From NCBI GenBank assembly GCA_017792345.1, contig CP051228.1, positions 434,001 to 498,000 on the forward strand: a DNA stretch of 64,000 nt, written 5' to 3'. The notes under the pieces were generated by a model. The model was not told the origin of the DNA, made no database searches, and saw only the letters and a program-made list of their open reading frames with translations. Position numbers and translations under genes: made by a program. Position 1 is the stretch's first letter, and every line of letters begins with the position of its first letter. The DNA is from Mesoflavibacter sp. (GTDB taxonomy: Bacteria; Pseudomonadota; Alphaproteobacteria; UBA8366; Aestuariispiraceae). Positions 43,489 through 51,803 of this stretch are shown here, piece after piece.

Positions 43489-44232
43489 TCACTGCCCATT
43501 TGTGGCGGCCTCAAAGTTTTCTATGAACCGTGCGAACACCTCGACCGGTTCCCTCTCGGTCACCAGCCGGTTGACCACCGCGTCCTGATCCGCATATCCG
43601 AGCGCCATGCCGCAGACGATCATCTGTGTCTCGGGGATCCCCAGACGCGGGTGAATAATCTTGTGATACTGGGCAAAGGCCTGCTGTGCGCAGGTGTCGA
43701 GCCCATGCCCGCGCGCCGCGATCATGAAGGATTGCAGATACATTCCGAAATCGAGCCAGGAGCCGATTTCGAGATCCCGGTCGATGGTGAAGATCAGGCC
43801 GACCGGCGCATCGAAGAAGACATAGTTCCGCGCATGTTGGTCCCGCATCTTCTCACGGTCGCCTTTTTCTATTCCCAGAAGACCGTAAAGGCTCCACCCA
43901 TTCTTGCGTCTGCGGGAGATATAGGGATCGCGCCAGACCGTCGGATAATAGCTGTATTCGAACTCGTGCGGTTCATCCGACCGGTACGCCTCCAATATCC
44001 GGGCGCACAACCGGTCCCGCGCCGCGCCGGACACCACATAGGCGTTCCACGGCTGGGTGTTCGTTCCGCTCGGCGCCCGTGCCGCCACTTCCAGAAGATG
44101 CCGGATGACGGACTCGTCGACGGCGTCGGGCTTGAAAGCCCGGATCGACCGGCGCGAGAGGATCGCCGCATCGACCGGATTCCCGGGGGCGATGGAATCC
44201 CTGGCCGGCAAGGCTGTCGCGGCACCCTTCAA
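43489..44232 (-). CDS. Nitroreductase-family FMN oxidoreductase
   Basis: 247-aa FMN-binding protein: SRRSIRAFKPDAVDES and APSGTNTQPWNAYVV at the N-terminal side, QSFMIAARGHGLDTCAQ in the middle and VVCGMALGYADQDAVVNR near the end. Family members transfer electrons from NAD(P)H to nitro compounds, quinones, enoates or flavins; none can be picked here. It overlaps gntR by 4 bp inside the eight-gene operon. Confidence 0.88.
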   Translation of the reverse strand: MKGAATALPARDSIAPGNPVDAAILSRRSIRAFKPDAVDESVIRHLLEVAARAPSGTNTQPWNAYVVSGAARDRLCARILEAYRSDEPHEFEYSYYPTVWRDPYISRRRKNGWSLYGLLGIEKGDREKMRDQHARNYVFFDAPVGLIFTIDRDLEIGSWLDFGMYLQSFMIAARGHGLDTCAQQAFAQYHKIIHPRLGIPETQMIVCGMALGYADQDAVVNRLVTEREPVEVFARFIENFEAATNGQ

Positions 44233-44972
44233 TGGCTCGCCCCTTTGGCCGGCCGGGACATGTCGAGATTGGCCAGTTCAACGCCTCGGCGGAAGTCGAC
44301 GATATGCTTTCGCATCCATTCGACCGCCGTTTCCCGATCACGGGCTTTCAGTGCGTCGACGATCCGGGTATGGGCCACCAGCAATCGTTCGCCCGCATTC
44401 AGGCGGCTGAACACCGCGTCGAATGCCGGATAGAACAAGCTGCCAATCGGCTCCCGGGAAAGCTGCAGCGCCCGGTTTCCGCAGGCATCCGCGATCAACT
44501 CGTGAAATTCGAGGTCCAGTTCTAGAAGCGATTCCTTGTTGTCGATATTTGCTTCCGTGGCCTTCAAATTCGCTTCCAGCGCGGTGATATGCGCGTCCGT
44601 CGCATTCCCGGCAGCGGCGGCGGCCGCCGCGGGTTCCAGGGCGATCATCGTCGCCCATAACTCCTCCAGGGTTATCTCCTGCAGGACCATCGCGGTGGTC
44701 ATCCGCTCGCTGAGATCCGCCCGGGTGGGGATTGTCACGAAAAGCTTCTTGCCGCCCGGCTTGCGGGCAACGATCCCGTTTTCCTCCAGCAGACGGATTG
44801 CCTCGCGGATCGTCGACCGGTTGACCTCCAGCATTTCGGCCATTGCCGTTTCGGACGGCAAGACCGAACCGACCGCGATCTCGCCCGTGACGATCCGCGT
44901 GCGCAGCGCTTGCGCGGCCACGCGATAAGCGGGTTCAGTTCGAATGGGAGCCCAAGCATATTTGTCCGACAT
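44229..44972 (-). CDS. GntR-family regulator, FadR/FCD subfamily, of the eight-gene operon
   Basis: 247 aa: winged helix in LRTRIVTGEIAVGSVLPSETAMAEMLEVNRSTIREAIRLLEENGI (about 24-68) and FCD ligand domain. It is embedded in the operon it probably controls (overlap of 4 bp with nitroreductase, 26 bp after the acyl-CoA ligase gene). A TTGTCCGACAT element overlaps its own start codon, and two exact TTGTCCGACAA elements lie at the operon's promoter; both match the FadR-group pattern TNGTNNNACNA or nearly so. Acyl-CoA ligand likely. Confidence 0.92.
   Translation of the reverse strand: MSDKYAWAPIRTEPAYRVAAQALRTRIVTGEIAVGSVLPSETAMAEMLEVNRSTIREAIRLLEENGIVARKPGGKKLFVTIPTRADLSERMTTAMVLQEITLEELWATMIALEPAAAAAAAGNATDAHITALEANLKATEANIDNKESLLELDLEFHELIADACGNRALQLSREPIGSLFYPAFDAVFSRLNAGERLLVAHTRIVDALKARDRETAVEWMRKHIVDFRRGVELANLDMSRPAKGASH
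44962..44972. promoter_or_regulatory. GntR-type operator overlapping the gntR start codon
   Basis: TTGTCCGACAT, one base from the palindrome TTGTCCGACAA found twice at the operon's promoter. On the coding strand it reads ATGTCGGACAA, so it contains the ATG. Suggests autorepression from an internal promoter or chance coding overlap. Confidence 0.45.
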
Positions 44973-44998
44973 GCCGTATCCTTCTTGGTTCCGTGTCG

Positions 44999-46585
44999 TT
45001 ATGACTGTTTCCGCAATGCCCGCCGCAGAATTTTACCGGTCGGTCCCTTGGGCAAGGTGTCACGATACTCGATGAGGCGGGGATACTTGTAAGGGGCGGC
45101 CGCCGTTTTGACATGGGCCTGCAACTCGGTTGTCAGGCTGTCGTCCGCGATGTAGCCGGACTTCAATACGATGCAGGCCTTCACGACTTCGCCACGTTCC
45201 GGATGGGGCCAACCGATGACGGCACATTCCTGAATTGCTGGATGTTCCATGAGGGCATTTTCAACTTCCGTCGGCCCGATCCGATAGCCGGCAGAATTGA
45301 TGACGTCGTCGGATCGGCCCTGATACCAGAAGTACCCGTCATCATCCCGTCGCGCGAGGTCGCCGGTATGAAACCAGTCGCCGTCGGGCGCAACCACCCC
45401 ACCGCTGTCGCCCCGGCCTGCCGCCGGCCGCCAGTATCCAAGCATCATCTGCGGATTGGGCAGCTTCAAGGCGACCTGCCCTACCTCACCAGGGCCCATC
45501 TCCCGGCCCTGTTCATCGATGACCGCCAGATTGCAGCCCGGCGCCGGGCGTCCCATGGAACCCAATCGGACCTCCATGCCGGGTATGGTAAGCGCGGTCA
45601 TCAATGTTTCCGTCTGACCGTACGCCTCATGGACCTGCAAGCCGGTTGCCGCGCGCCATGCCTCGGCAACCGCCGGGTTCATGGCCTCACCGGATGACAC
45701 CGTCCGCCGAAGCTTCCGGAGGTCATAGGACGTGATGTCCTGCTGAACGACCCTGTAAAGTTCGGTTCCCGGGGCGCAATAGACCGTCACGCCATTCTCG
45801 GCGATCATTCTGAGGCGCGCGCCCGGATCAAAGGCCCCGTCATAGAAGAAGGACGTCGCCCCCTGAGACCAGGGGCCGAACAGAATACTTGTGCCGGCCT
45901 TGGACCACCCCGTATCGGCCGTGCACCAGATCGTGTCGCCCGGCCCGATATCCAGCCAGTACTTTGCGGAGTACCGCCAGGTGAAAACGCCGCGGGCAGA
46001 GTGAACGACCCCCTTGGGATAACCCGTTGAGCCGGACGTGTAGTACATGACCGCCGGGTCTTCGGCCGTCACCTCCGCAGGTTCCGCCGGTTCGATCTCC
46101 GGCATCGTTTCGAGCATGTTCGACCAGCCGGCACATGGTCCGACCGAGATGCGGGCGATGGACTGGGTGCTGGCGGATTCGATCATGGGGGCGTGTTCCG
46201 CCCGGGCGACGATTGCCCGCGCGCCGGAATGGTCGACGCGATAGGCGACTTCCCGGTCCGTCAGCATTTCGATCGAAGGAATCGGGACGGCCCCGATATG
46301 CATCGCGCCCACCATGGCGATCTGCCATTCCGGGATTCGGGGCATGACGACCAGCACCCTGTCGCCCTTGCGAATGCCATTTTCCCGCAGGACGGCCCCG
46401 AACCGTGCGGCGCGATCCGCCATGTCCGAGTAACGGAAGGACCGATGTTCCCCCGCCTCATTCCGCCATATCAGGCAAAGCGGGTCGCCATTGGCCGCCC
46501 AATGGCCGACGACATCCGTGGAAAAGTTGAACCTGTCCGGTACGTTCCATTCGAAACCGGCGGTCAGATCGACGACCTGGTTCAT
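44999..46585 (-). CDS. Acyl-CoA synthetase (AMP-forming), medium-chain/AcsM-like
   Basis: 528 aa with P-loop YYTSGSTGYPKGVVHSARG at about 193, A5 motif EAYGQTETLM, and C-terminal WFHTGDLARRDDDGYFWYQGRSDDVINSAGYRIGPTEVE plus the catalytic lysine near the end (KGPTGKILRR). This is the acetyl/medium-chain acyl-CoA synthetase branch, distinct from the ligase at 30.4-32.1 kb. It should feed its product to the racemase, kinase and dehydrogenase of the same operon. 11 bp after the racemase gene. Confidence 0.92.
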   Translation of the reverse strand: MNQVVDLTAGFEWNVPDRFNFSTDVVGHWAANGDPLCLIWRNEAGEHRSFRYSDMADRAARFGAVLRENGIRKGDRVLVVMPRIPEWQIAMVGAMHIGAVPIPSIEMLTDREVAYRVDHSGARAIVARAEHAPMIESASTQSIARISVGPCAGWSNMLETMPEIEPAEPAEVTAEDPAVMYYTSGSTGYPKGVVHSARGVFTWRYSAKYWLDIGPGDTIWCTADTGWSKAGTSILFGPWSQGATSFFYDGAFDPGARLRMIAENGVTVYCAPGTELYRVVQQDITSYDLRKLRRTVSSGEAMNPAVAEAWRAATGLQVHEAYGQTETLMTALTIPGMEVRLGSMGRPAPGCNLAVIDEQGREMGPGEVGQVALKLPNPQMMLGYWRPAAGRGDSGGVVAPDGDWFHTGDLARRDDDGYFWYQGRSDDVINSAGYRIGPTEVENALMEHPAIQECAVIGWPHPERGEVVKACIVLKSGYIADDSLTTELQAHVKTAAAPYKYPRLIEYRDTLPKGPTGKILRRALRKQS

Positions 46586-46596
46586 AGTCTTTCTCC

Positions 46597-47811
46597 CTAC
46601 CAGTTATCTTCTTCTTCCAGCGCCTCGATGTCGCCTTGGCTCAGTCCCAATCTGCTCAGCACTTCGTGATTGTGCTCGCCGAGACGCGGTGGGGGCGTCT
46701 CGATGCGGCACGGTGTGCCGGACAGCTTGATCGGAAATCCAAACTGCGGAATGTCGCCTTCGACCGGATGATTGACGGTCTGCACCATGCCCCGGGCCCG
46801 AAGTTGAGGATCGGCCATCGCCTCCTCGATCGAATTCACCGCCGAGAACGGAATGTCGGCCGATTCCAGAAACGCGACCCATTCATCCCTGGGGCGGGTT
46901 TCGAACAGGGCCTGCAGCCGCCCTTTCTGGCGGCGCGCGTCATCGCCCTCGGGCCATTGATCGTTCTTGAGGTCTTCCAAGCCCATTCGGTCGCAAAAGC
47001 TCTGCCAGAATTGCGGCTCGATAATCCCCAGGGCGACATGGCGGTCATCCGCGCAACGATAGACGTTGTAACAGGGTGCCTGACCGATGAAGGGGCGCTC
47101 TCCTCCGCGAGGCTCCACACCGCCGAACAGCCAATCGCCGCCATGGAAGGAAAGCCAGGACATCGCCCCATCGGTCATCGAGATATCGACGAATTGCCCT
47201 TTCCCCGTTTGGCCTCTCGACAACAGCGCCGCAAGAATACCGGCCAAGGCGGTCAACGAACCACCGCCGACATCGGCGATGGAAAGACCGGGGACCATAG
47301 GATCCCCGCCCGCCTGTCCGAACAGCTGAAGGCAGCCCGCCAATGCCATGTAATTGAGGTCATGGCCCGGTTTCAGGCGATAGGGGCCATCCTGGCCGAA
47401 TCCTGAGATTGCGCAGTAGATCAGTCTTGGATTGACCTGCTGCAAGGCCTCATAGCCCACCCCCAACCGGTCCATCACGCCCGGCCGAAACCCTTCGAGG
47501 ACAACATCGGCATCCTTGGCCAGATCCAGGAACAGGTCGCGACCGCGCGCCGACTTCAGGTTCAGCGTGACGCTTTTCTTGTTCCGGTTCAGCAGCAGGA
47601 ACGATCCCGATTCCTCTTTCGCGATGGGAGGAAAGCTTCGGTGGTAATCGCCCCGTCTCGGCTCCTCAATCTTGATGACCTCAGCGCCCATGTCGCCCAT
47701 TATCTGGGTGCAATAGGCGCCGGGCAGCAGACGGCTGCAATCGAGAACGCGGACCCCGCTCAAGGCGCCGCTCAATTGAACCTCGGCCCGTGTTTCCGGC
47801 ATCTGCGTCAT
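46597..47811 (-). CDS. Alpha-methylacyl-CoA racemase (AMACR-like, family III CoA transferase fold)
   Basis: 404 aa. Although of the CaiB/BaiF fold, it carries all four catalytic residues of AMACR/MCR at identical spacing: H150 and D151 in KPGHDLNYMALAGC, D180 in GLSIADVGGG and E265 in LGIIEPQFW (M. tuberculosis MCR: 126, 127, 156, 241). It should equilibrate (2R)- and (2S)-methylacyl-CoA so that an S-specific acyl-CoA dehydrogenase can act. Start MTQMPE at 47811 overlaps the SDR stop by 4 bp. A true CoA transferase is the alternative but less likely. Confidence 0.85.
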   Translation of the reverse strand: MTQMPETRAEVQLSGALSGVRVLDCSRLLPGAYCTQIMGDMGAEVIKIEEPRRGDYHRSFPPIAKEESGSFLLLNRNKKSVTLNLKSARGRDLFLDLAKDADVVLEGFRPGVMDRLGVGYEALQQVNPRLIYCAISGFGQDGPYRLKPGHDLNYMALAGCLQLFGQAGGDPMVPGLSIADVGGGSLTALAGILAALLSRGQTGKGQFVDISMTDGAMSWLSFHGGDWLFGGVEPRGGERPFIGQAPCYNVYRCADDRHVALGIIEPQFWQSFCDRMGLEDLKNDQWPEGDDARRQKGRLQALFETRPRDEWVAFLESADIPFSAVNSIEEAMADPQLRARGMVQTVNHPVEGDIPQFGFPIKLSGTPCRIETPPPRLGEHNHEVLSRLGLSQGDIEALEEEDNW

Positions 47812-48584
47812 GCTGCCGTCCACCCGCCATCGACACGCAGCACCGATCCCGTCACGAAGGAGGCCGAATCCGACGCCAGATAGGCGACCGCCCCGGCGAT
47901 CTCCGCAGGGTCGGCCATCCGGCCCATCGGCGTGCGCTCGCGGATGCCCGCCTCCAGCGCGGCATTTGATTGCAGCCCTGCGGTCAGGTCCGTCGCCACA
48001 TAGCCGGGCGCGACGCAATTCACCCTGACATTGCGTGGTCCCCAATCCTGCGCCAGCGACCGGGTCATGGATTCGACCCCCGCCTTGGCAGCGCAATAGG
48101 CGGCCGTGCGTTTCAATCCCGACGCACTGGCGATTGAGGTGATGTTGACGACGGACCCTCTCTTACGCGCCAGCATTCTCCGCCCGGCCTCGCGCACGCA
48201 GAGGAAAACGCCGGTCAGATTGACCGCGATGATGTGATCCCATTCCTCCAGCGCCGTATCTTCTGTTCGCTTGAAGTAAGGATTTACGCCGGCATTGTTT
48301 ACCATGACATCGACCGGGCCGATCTCTCTCTCGGTTCGGTCGATCAGGTGAACCACATCGGCTTCCGACGACACATCCGCCCGAATCCAATGCGCGCCCG
48401 GACCAATTTCCCGCGCCGCGTCCTCCAGCGTTTCTTCGTTTCGTCCCGTCAGCACGACCGTCGCGCCATTCATGGAAAGGCATTCCGCGATCGCGCGTCC
48501 GATGCCGCGCCCGCCGCCGGTGACGACGGCGACCCGACCTTGAAGGTCCAGGCCGTTTTTCCGCTGGTCTCCCATCCCCGTCAT
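47808..48584 (-). CDS. Short-chain dehydrogenase (3-oxoacyl reductase type)
   Basis: 258 aa, NAD(P)-dependent. TGGGRGIGRAIAE at 22-34, NNAG at 96-99, catalytic S150, Y163 and K167, and ending VLRVDGGWTAA. It overlaps the racemase gene and the acyl-CoA dehydrogenase gene by 4 bp each. In the proposed pathway it may reduce a keto group to the hydroxyl that the kinase then phosphorylates, as LvaD does for levulinyl-CoA, or act in beta-oxidation; sequence alone does not decide. Confidence 0.88.
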   Translation of the reverse strand: MTGMGDQRKNGLDLQGRVAVVTGGGRGIGRAIAECLSMNGATVVLTGRNEETLEDAAREIGPGAHWIRADVSSEADVVHLIDRTEREIGPVDVMVNNAGVNPYFKRTEDTALEEWDHIIAVNLTGVFLCVREAGRRMLARKRGSVVNITSIASASGLKRTAAYCAAKAGVESMTRSLAQDWGPRNVRVNCVAPGYVATDLTAGLQSNAALEAGIRERTPMGRMADPAEIAGAVAYLASDSASFVTGSVLRVDGGWTAA

Positions 48585-49774
48585 CGCCTGTCCTCCTGAC
48601 CTTCAGCCGCCACCCGTTTCATTGCCTTGCGCGCGAGCGACCAGCGGTGAACTTCCGATGGGCCGTCGTAGATCCGGAAGCCCCGGACTTCGCGGAAGAT
48701 CCGTTCGACCGCCGTTTCGCGGCTGATGCCGATGCCGCCCAGGACCTGAACCGCATTGTCGACCACCCGCCAGATCGCTTCCGAACATTGCACTTTCGCC
48801 ATGGAACTGACGGTCGCCCCCCGTTCGCCGCGATCCAGCCGCCAGGCGGCCTCTTGCAGCGACAGCCTCGCGGAACGCATGTCGATCTCATTGTCGGCCA
48901 GCATGAAACCGACCCCCTCATGACGTCCGATCTCGGTTCCGAAGGCTTTCCGTTTCGCGGCGTGGCGCAGCGCGATGTCATGCGCCCTCGCGGCCGCGCC
49001 CAACCACCGCATGCAATGGGTCAAACGCGCCGGGGCAAGGCGGACTTGCGCATACTCGAAACCCTTCCCGACCTCCCCCAGGACGGCATCGGCGCCGAGC
49101 CTCAGGTCGGCGAAGTCGACCACGCAATGCCCCCCGGCAAAGCTGCTGTCGATGGTGTGCATGTCCCGCACAATCCTAATCTCAGGCCGGTCCATGGGCG
49201 ACAGGAACATGGTCGCCCGACCATCGGCCTCCCCGCCCTGCATCTTTGCCATAATGATGACGAATTGCGCGCCACGGGCGCCGGTGATCAGCCACTTGCG
49301 GCCGTCGATGACATAGTCACCCCCGACCGGTCGTGCCGTCGTGCGCAGCATGCCCGGGTCGGAGCCGGCGCCGTCCGGTTCCGTCATCGCAAAGCAGGAC
49401 CGCTCGCCCTGCGCCAGCGGGCTCAGGTAACGATCCTTTTGATCGTCATTCGCGACCTGATCCAGAAGATGGATATTGCCTTCGTCCGGCGCCGCGCAGT
49501 GAAGTGCGACAGGGCCCAGCAGGGAGTAGCCGGCCGCCTCGAACACCGCCGCCCGGTCCAGATGGCCCAATCCCAGACCGCCCAGTTCCCGGGGAATATG
49601 AGGACCGAACAGCCCGGCCCGGCGCGCCAGATCGTTCAACTCCCGTCTCAGGTCATCCGACGGGCCGTGATCGCCCCAACGCGGGTCATCCTCGAAAGGG
49701 ATCACGGATTCCGTTACGAAGGCGCGGGTTTCCGTGGCGAGGGCCCTGATGGCTTCGGGAAATTCAAAATTCAT
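48581..49774 (-). CDS. Acyl-CoA dehydrogenase, ACAD10/11- or LvaC-like
   Basis: 397 aa. Motifs ERSCFAMTEPDGAGSDPGML, YVIDGRKWLITGARGAQFVIIM, and the ending QVLGGIGISRETAVERIFREVRGFRIYDGPSEVHRWSLARKAMKR, typical of the ACAD10/11 and caiA-like branch. It starts within the last codons of a kinase gene (4-bp overlap). The same two domains are fused in mammalian ACAD10/11 and paired as LvaA/LvaC in Pseudomonas levulinate catabolism, where the dehydrogenase fold eliminates phosphate from 4-phospho-acyl-CoA. That role is inferred here. Confidence 0.88.
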   Translation of the reverse strand: MNFEFPEAIRALATETRAFVTESVIPFEDDPRWGDHGPSDDLRRELNDLARRAGLFGPHIPRELGGLGLGHLDRAAVFEAAGYSLLGPVALHCAAPDEGNIHLLDQVANDDQKDRYLSPLAQGERSCFAMTEPDGAGSDPGMLRTTARPVGGDYVIDGRKWLITGARGAQFVIIMAKMQGGEADGRATMFLSPMDRPEIRIVRDMHTIDSSFAGGHCVVDFADLRLGADAVLGEVGKGFEYAQVRLAPARLTHCMRWLGAAARAHDIALRHAAKRKAFGTEIGRHEGVGFMLADNEIDMRSARLSLQEAAWRLDRGERGATVSSMAKVQCSEAIWRVVDNAVQVLGGIGISRETAVERIFREVRGFRIYDGPSEVHRWSLARKAMKRVAAEGQEDRR

Positions 49775-50844
49775 GAGGGAACCTGTCTTTGTTGATTGCC
49801 GTCCAGCTGCGCGGCGACGGAATGGGTGTAGTCCAGCAGTTCGAGGCCCAACGCCTCGAACCAGGCATAACGGTCGTCACCCAGATCACCGGACCGCCAA
49901 CGCTGATGAAGCTGCAGGAAAACGACGGCCAGTTTCAAAAGGCAGAGCGCTCGAAAAGCTTCGACGTCGTCGACCGATCGTCCGCTTGCCGCCGCGTATG
50001 CCGCTGCCATCCTGCCGCGCCCGGGGAAACCGGGCAGAGCGGTCGGCATTTGCTTCAGGCGAAGCATGCAAGGCGGATCATCTGGCTCGCTCCAGTAACT
50101 CAGCAGCGTTCCGAGGTCGAACAGAGCATCGCCGCGCGTCGCCATGTCCCAATCGACCAGGGCGACCGGACGAACCGAACCCCGCGCCAGCAGGAGGTTA
50201 TCCAGTTTGAAGTCGCAATGAAGAATGACAGGGGAACCGCCGTCCCAATCGGCAAAGCGGTCCCTCAGAATCGACGCGACATCCCCCGCCCGTTCGGCAC
50301 GCCGCGTCCCGCGCGTCAGGTCTACGGACCGGTCCGACCAGCGAGCGGCGTTGCGTTTGGCAAACCCCTCCGGTTTGCCAAAGTCCTGCAGACCGCAATC
50401 CCTCGGATCGACGGCGTGAAGCTTGGCCAGCAAGCCGCCCAGCAGGTCCGGCAGCAATGCGGGCAGGTCTTCTTCGTCGGACAGGCAGGACAGATCCTCA
50501 CCGCGCACCTGCCGGCCGTCCCGAAATTCGATGATCTGAAACGGAGCACCGATGATGCTTGCGTCATCGCACAGCAAATAGCTTTCGGGCGCTTCCGGAA
50601 ATTTGCCGCACAAGCGAGATAACACGAAATGCTCGCGCGCCATGTCGTGCGCACCGGCAGGCAGTTTCCCCGCCGGGGCCCGCCGCAGAACGGCCGGCCG
50701 GCCGTTTACGGCAATTGCATAGTTCAGATTTGCCAAGCCCCCGGTCAGCAACCGCGGCGGCTGTTCGAGGTCCAAATCGAACCCGCGCTCCGCGAGAAAC
50801 CGCGCGAGCCTGACGACATCCAGATTGTTATCTGTGTTCTGCAT
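49771..50844 (-). CDS. APH-family phosphotransferase, ACAD10/11 or LvaA-like acyl-CoA kinase
   Basis: About 357 aa of the aminoglycoside phosphotransferase fold. GGLANLNYAI loop at about 35-44, the ACAD10/11-type segment VLRRAPAGKLPAGAHDMARE at 52-71, catalytic loop HCDFKLDNLLL (D211, N216) and metal site LVDWDMATRGDALFDLG (D231). The pairing with an acyl-CoA dehydrogenase points to phosphorylation of a hydroxyacyl-CoA, not to antibiotic resistance. First gene of the operon. Starts at ATG 50844, ATG 50868 and GTG 50874 all lack good ribosome sites; the operator 50850-50860 favours the first. Confidence 0.88.
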   Translation of the reverse strand: MQNTDNNLDVVRLARFLAERGFDLDLEQPPRLLTGGLANLNYAIAVNGRPAVLRRAPAGKLPAGAHDMAREHFVLSRLCGKFPEAPESYLLCDDASIIGAPFQIIEFRDGRQVRGEDLSCLSDEEDLPALLPDLLGGLLAKLHAVDPRDCGLQDFGKPEGFAKRNAARWSDRSVDLTRGTRRAERAGDVASILRDRFADWDGGSPVILHCDFKLDNLLLARGSVRPVALVDWDMATRGDALFDLGTLLSYWSEPDDPPCMLRLKQMPTALPGFPGRGRMAAAYAAASGRSVDDVEAFRALCLLKLAVVFLQLHQRWRSGDLGDDRYAWFEALGLELLDYTHSVAAQLDGNQQRQVPS

Positions 50845-50849
50845 CTTTT

Positions 50850-50860
50850 TTGTCCGACAA
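50850..50860. promoter_or_regulatory. GntR-type operator at the operon start
   Basis: Exact palindrome TTGTCCGACAA, followed by a further half TCCGACAT 9 bp on. Fits TNGTNNNACNA, the pattern described for FadR-group GntR regulators. Lies directly before the kinase start at 50844. Confidence 0.55.
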
Positions 50861-50962
50861 TCCGACATAAACACACACCAAGATTAGTCGGCACGCAAGG
50901 GAAATTGAAAAATACATATAAACCAATTACTTACACACAGCGTATTTGGAGCCAGAAAGATA

Positions 50963-50973
50963 TTGTCCGACAA
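50963..50973. promoter_or_regulatory. Second GntR-type operator upstream of the eight-gene operon
   Basis: Second exact TTGTCCGACAA, 113 bp upstream of the first, in the otherwise empty 50875-51054 region that separates the operon from the LysE gene. The AT-rich stretch between the two copies probably holds the promoter. Confidence 0.55.
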
Positions 50974-51054
50974 AAATTACCCAACCAAGCCTGTTTGGTG
51001 TGGGGAAGCCACGCCACCGCCACTTCAAATCCGACCCGGCTGTCGGGTTGATCC

Positions 51055-51687
51055 CTAAGCGAGGAGGATCAAGACGGCATTGAATGCGACCAAAGCCGCC
51101 ATCGCGAAACTGAAGTACCGCGCGCCGACGCCGGACATCGTCAGGCGCTTCAGGGATTGTCCCGCCAAGACCCAGACACTGTTGCAGGCCGGCCCGACCA
51201 GCACGAACACGCCGACGAGCCACATCGCGCTCCACAACGGTGTTTCCGATATGCCGGAATAGGCGGCGCTGGCCCCGATCGCCATTGTCCAGGCTTTCGG
51301 ATTGACCCATTGAAACATCGCCGCCTCATGGAACCGCATGGGACGGGCGGCGCTTTCTGCGGCCCCTTCCGGAGAGGGCGTGCTGGGGCGCATTCCTGCC
51401 TTTGCCAGTTGCCATGCAAGCCAGGCCATCCAGGCCGCGCCGGCAAATCGCAAAACCTGAAGGGCCATTGGATTGTCGGACAGGACAACACCAAGGCCCA
51501 GCACCACGGCACCAATCATCGTAGAGAAGCCGAAAGCGATACCGGCCAGGTGCGGCACCGTCTTTAACCAGCCGAATGCCGCCCCGGACGCCATCACCAT
51601 GAGATTGTTCGGACCTGGTGTGATTGACGTGACGAAGGCGAAACTGATGAGCGCCAACAGAAGTTCGGAATCCGTAACCACTTTCAT
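51055..51687 (-). CDS. LysE/RhtB-family exporter
   Basis: Inner-membrane exporter of amino acids or related metabolites, 210 aa with about six membrane segments. The family N-terminal motif FAFVTSITPGPNNLMVMASGAAFG is at about 16-39, followed by AWMAWLAWQLAK and FQWVNPKAWTMAIGA. Its stop is about 180 bp from the start of the next operon on the same strand. Substrate unknown. Confidence 0.9.
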   Translation of the reverse strand: MKVVTDSELLLALISFAFVTSITPGPNNLMVMASGAAFGWLKTVPHLAGIAFGFSTMIGAVVLGLGVVLSDNPMALQVLRFAGAAWMAWLAWQLAKAGMRPSTPSPEGAAESAARPMRFHEAAMFQWVNPKAWTMAIGASAAYSGISETPLWSAMWLVGVFVLVGPACNSVWVLAGQSLKRLTMSGVGARYFSFAMAALVAFNAVLILLA

Positions 51688-51724
51688 CCTCCAGCAGAGA
51701 TCTGATGTCTTTCCTGATCCACGC

Positions 51725-51759
51725 GGTTTCCCCGGGCCGCCAATTGACCCGGGGAAGCC
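51725..51759. terminator. Hairpin between dehalogenase and LysE genes
   Basis: TTCCCCGGG (51728-51736) pairs with CCCGGGGAA (51748-51756) and GG/CC extend it after one mismatch; 11-nt loop. It lies after the dehalogenase stop (leftward reading). No T-run follows, so a Rho-independent end is uncertain. Confidence 0.45.
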
Positions 51760-51803
51760 GGTCTTTGCTATACTGCCCCATCACATGGCCGGACTGAGGG
51801 CTT

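Noticed and set aside
46597-47811. Simple CoA transferase as function of this gene
   Set aside because: The H150/D151/D180/E265 set at exact racemase spacing makes alpha-methylacyl-CoA racemase the better call.
51473-51483. TTGTCGGACAG, similar to the GntR operator
   Set aside because: Lies inside the LysE coding sequence and lacks the final symmetric base; taken as chance.
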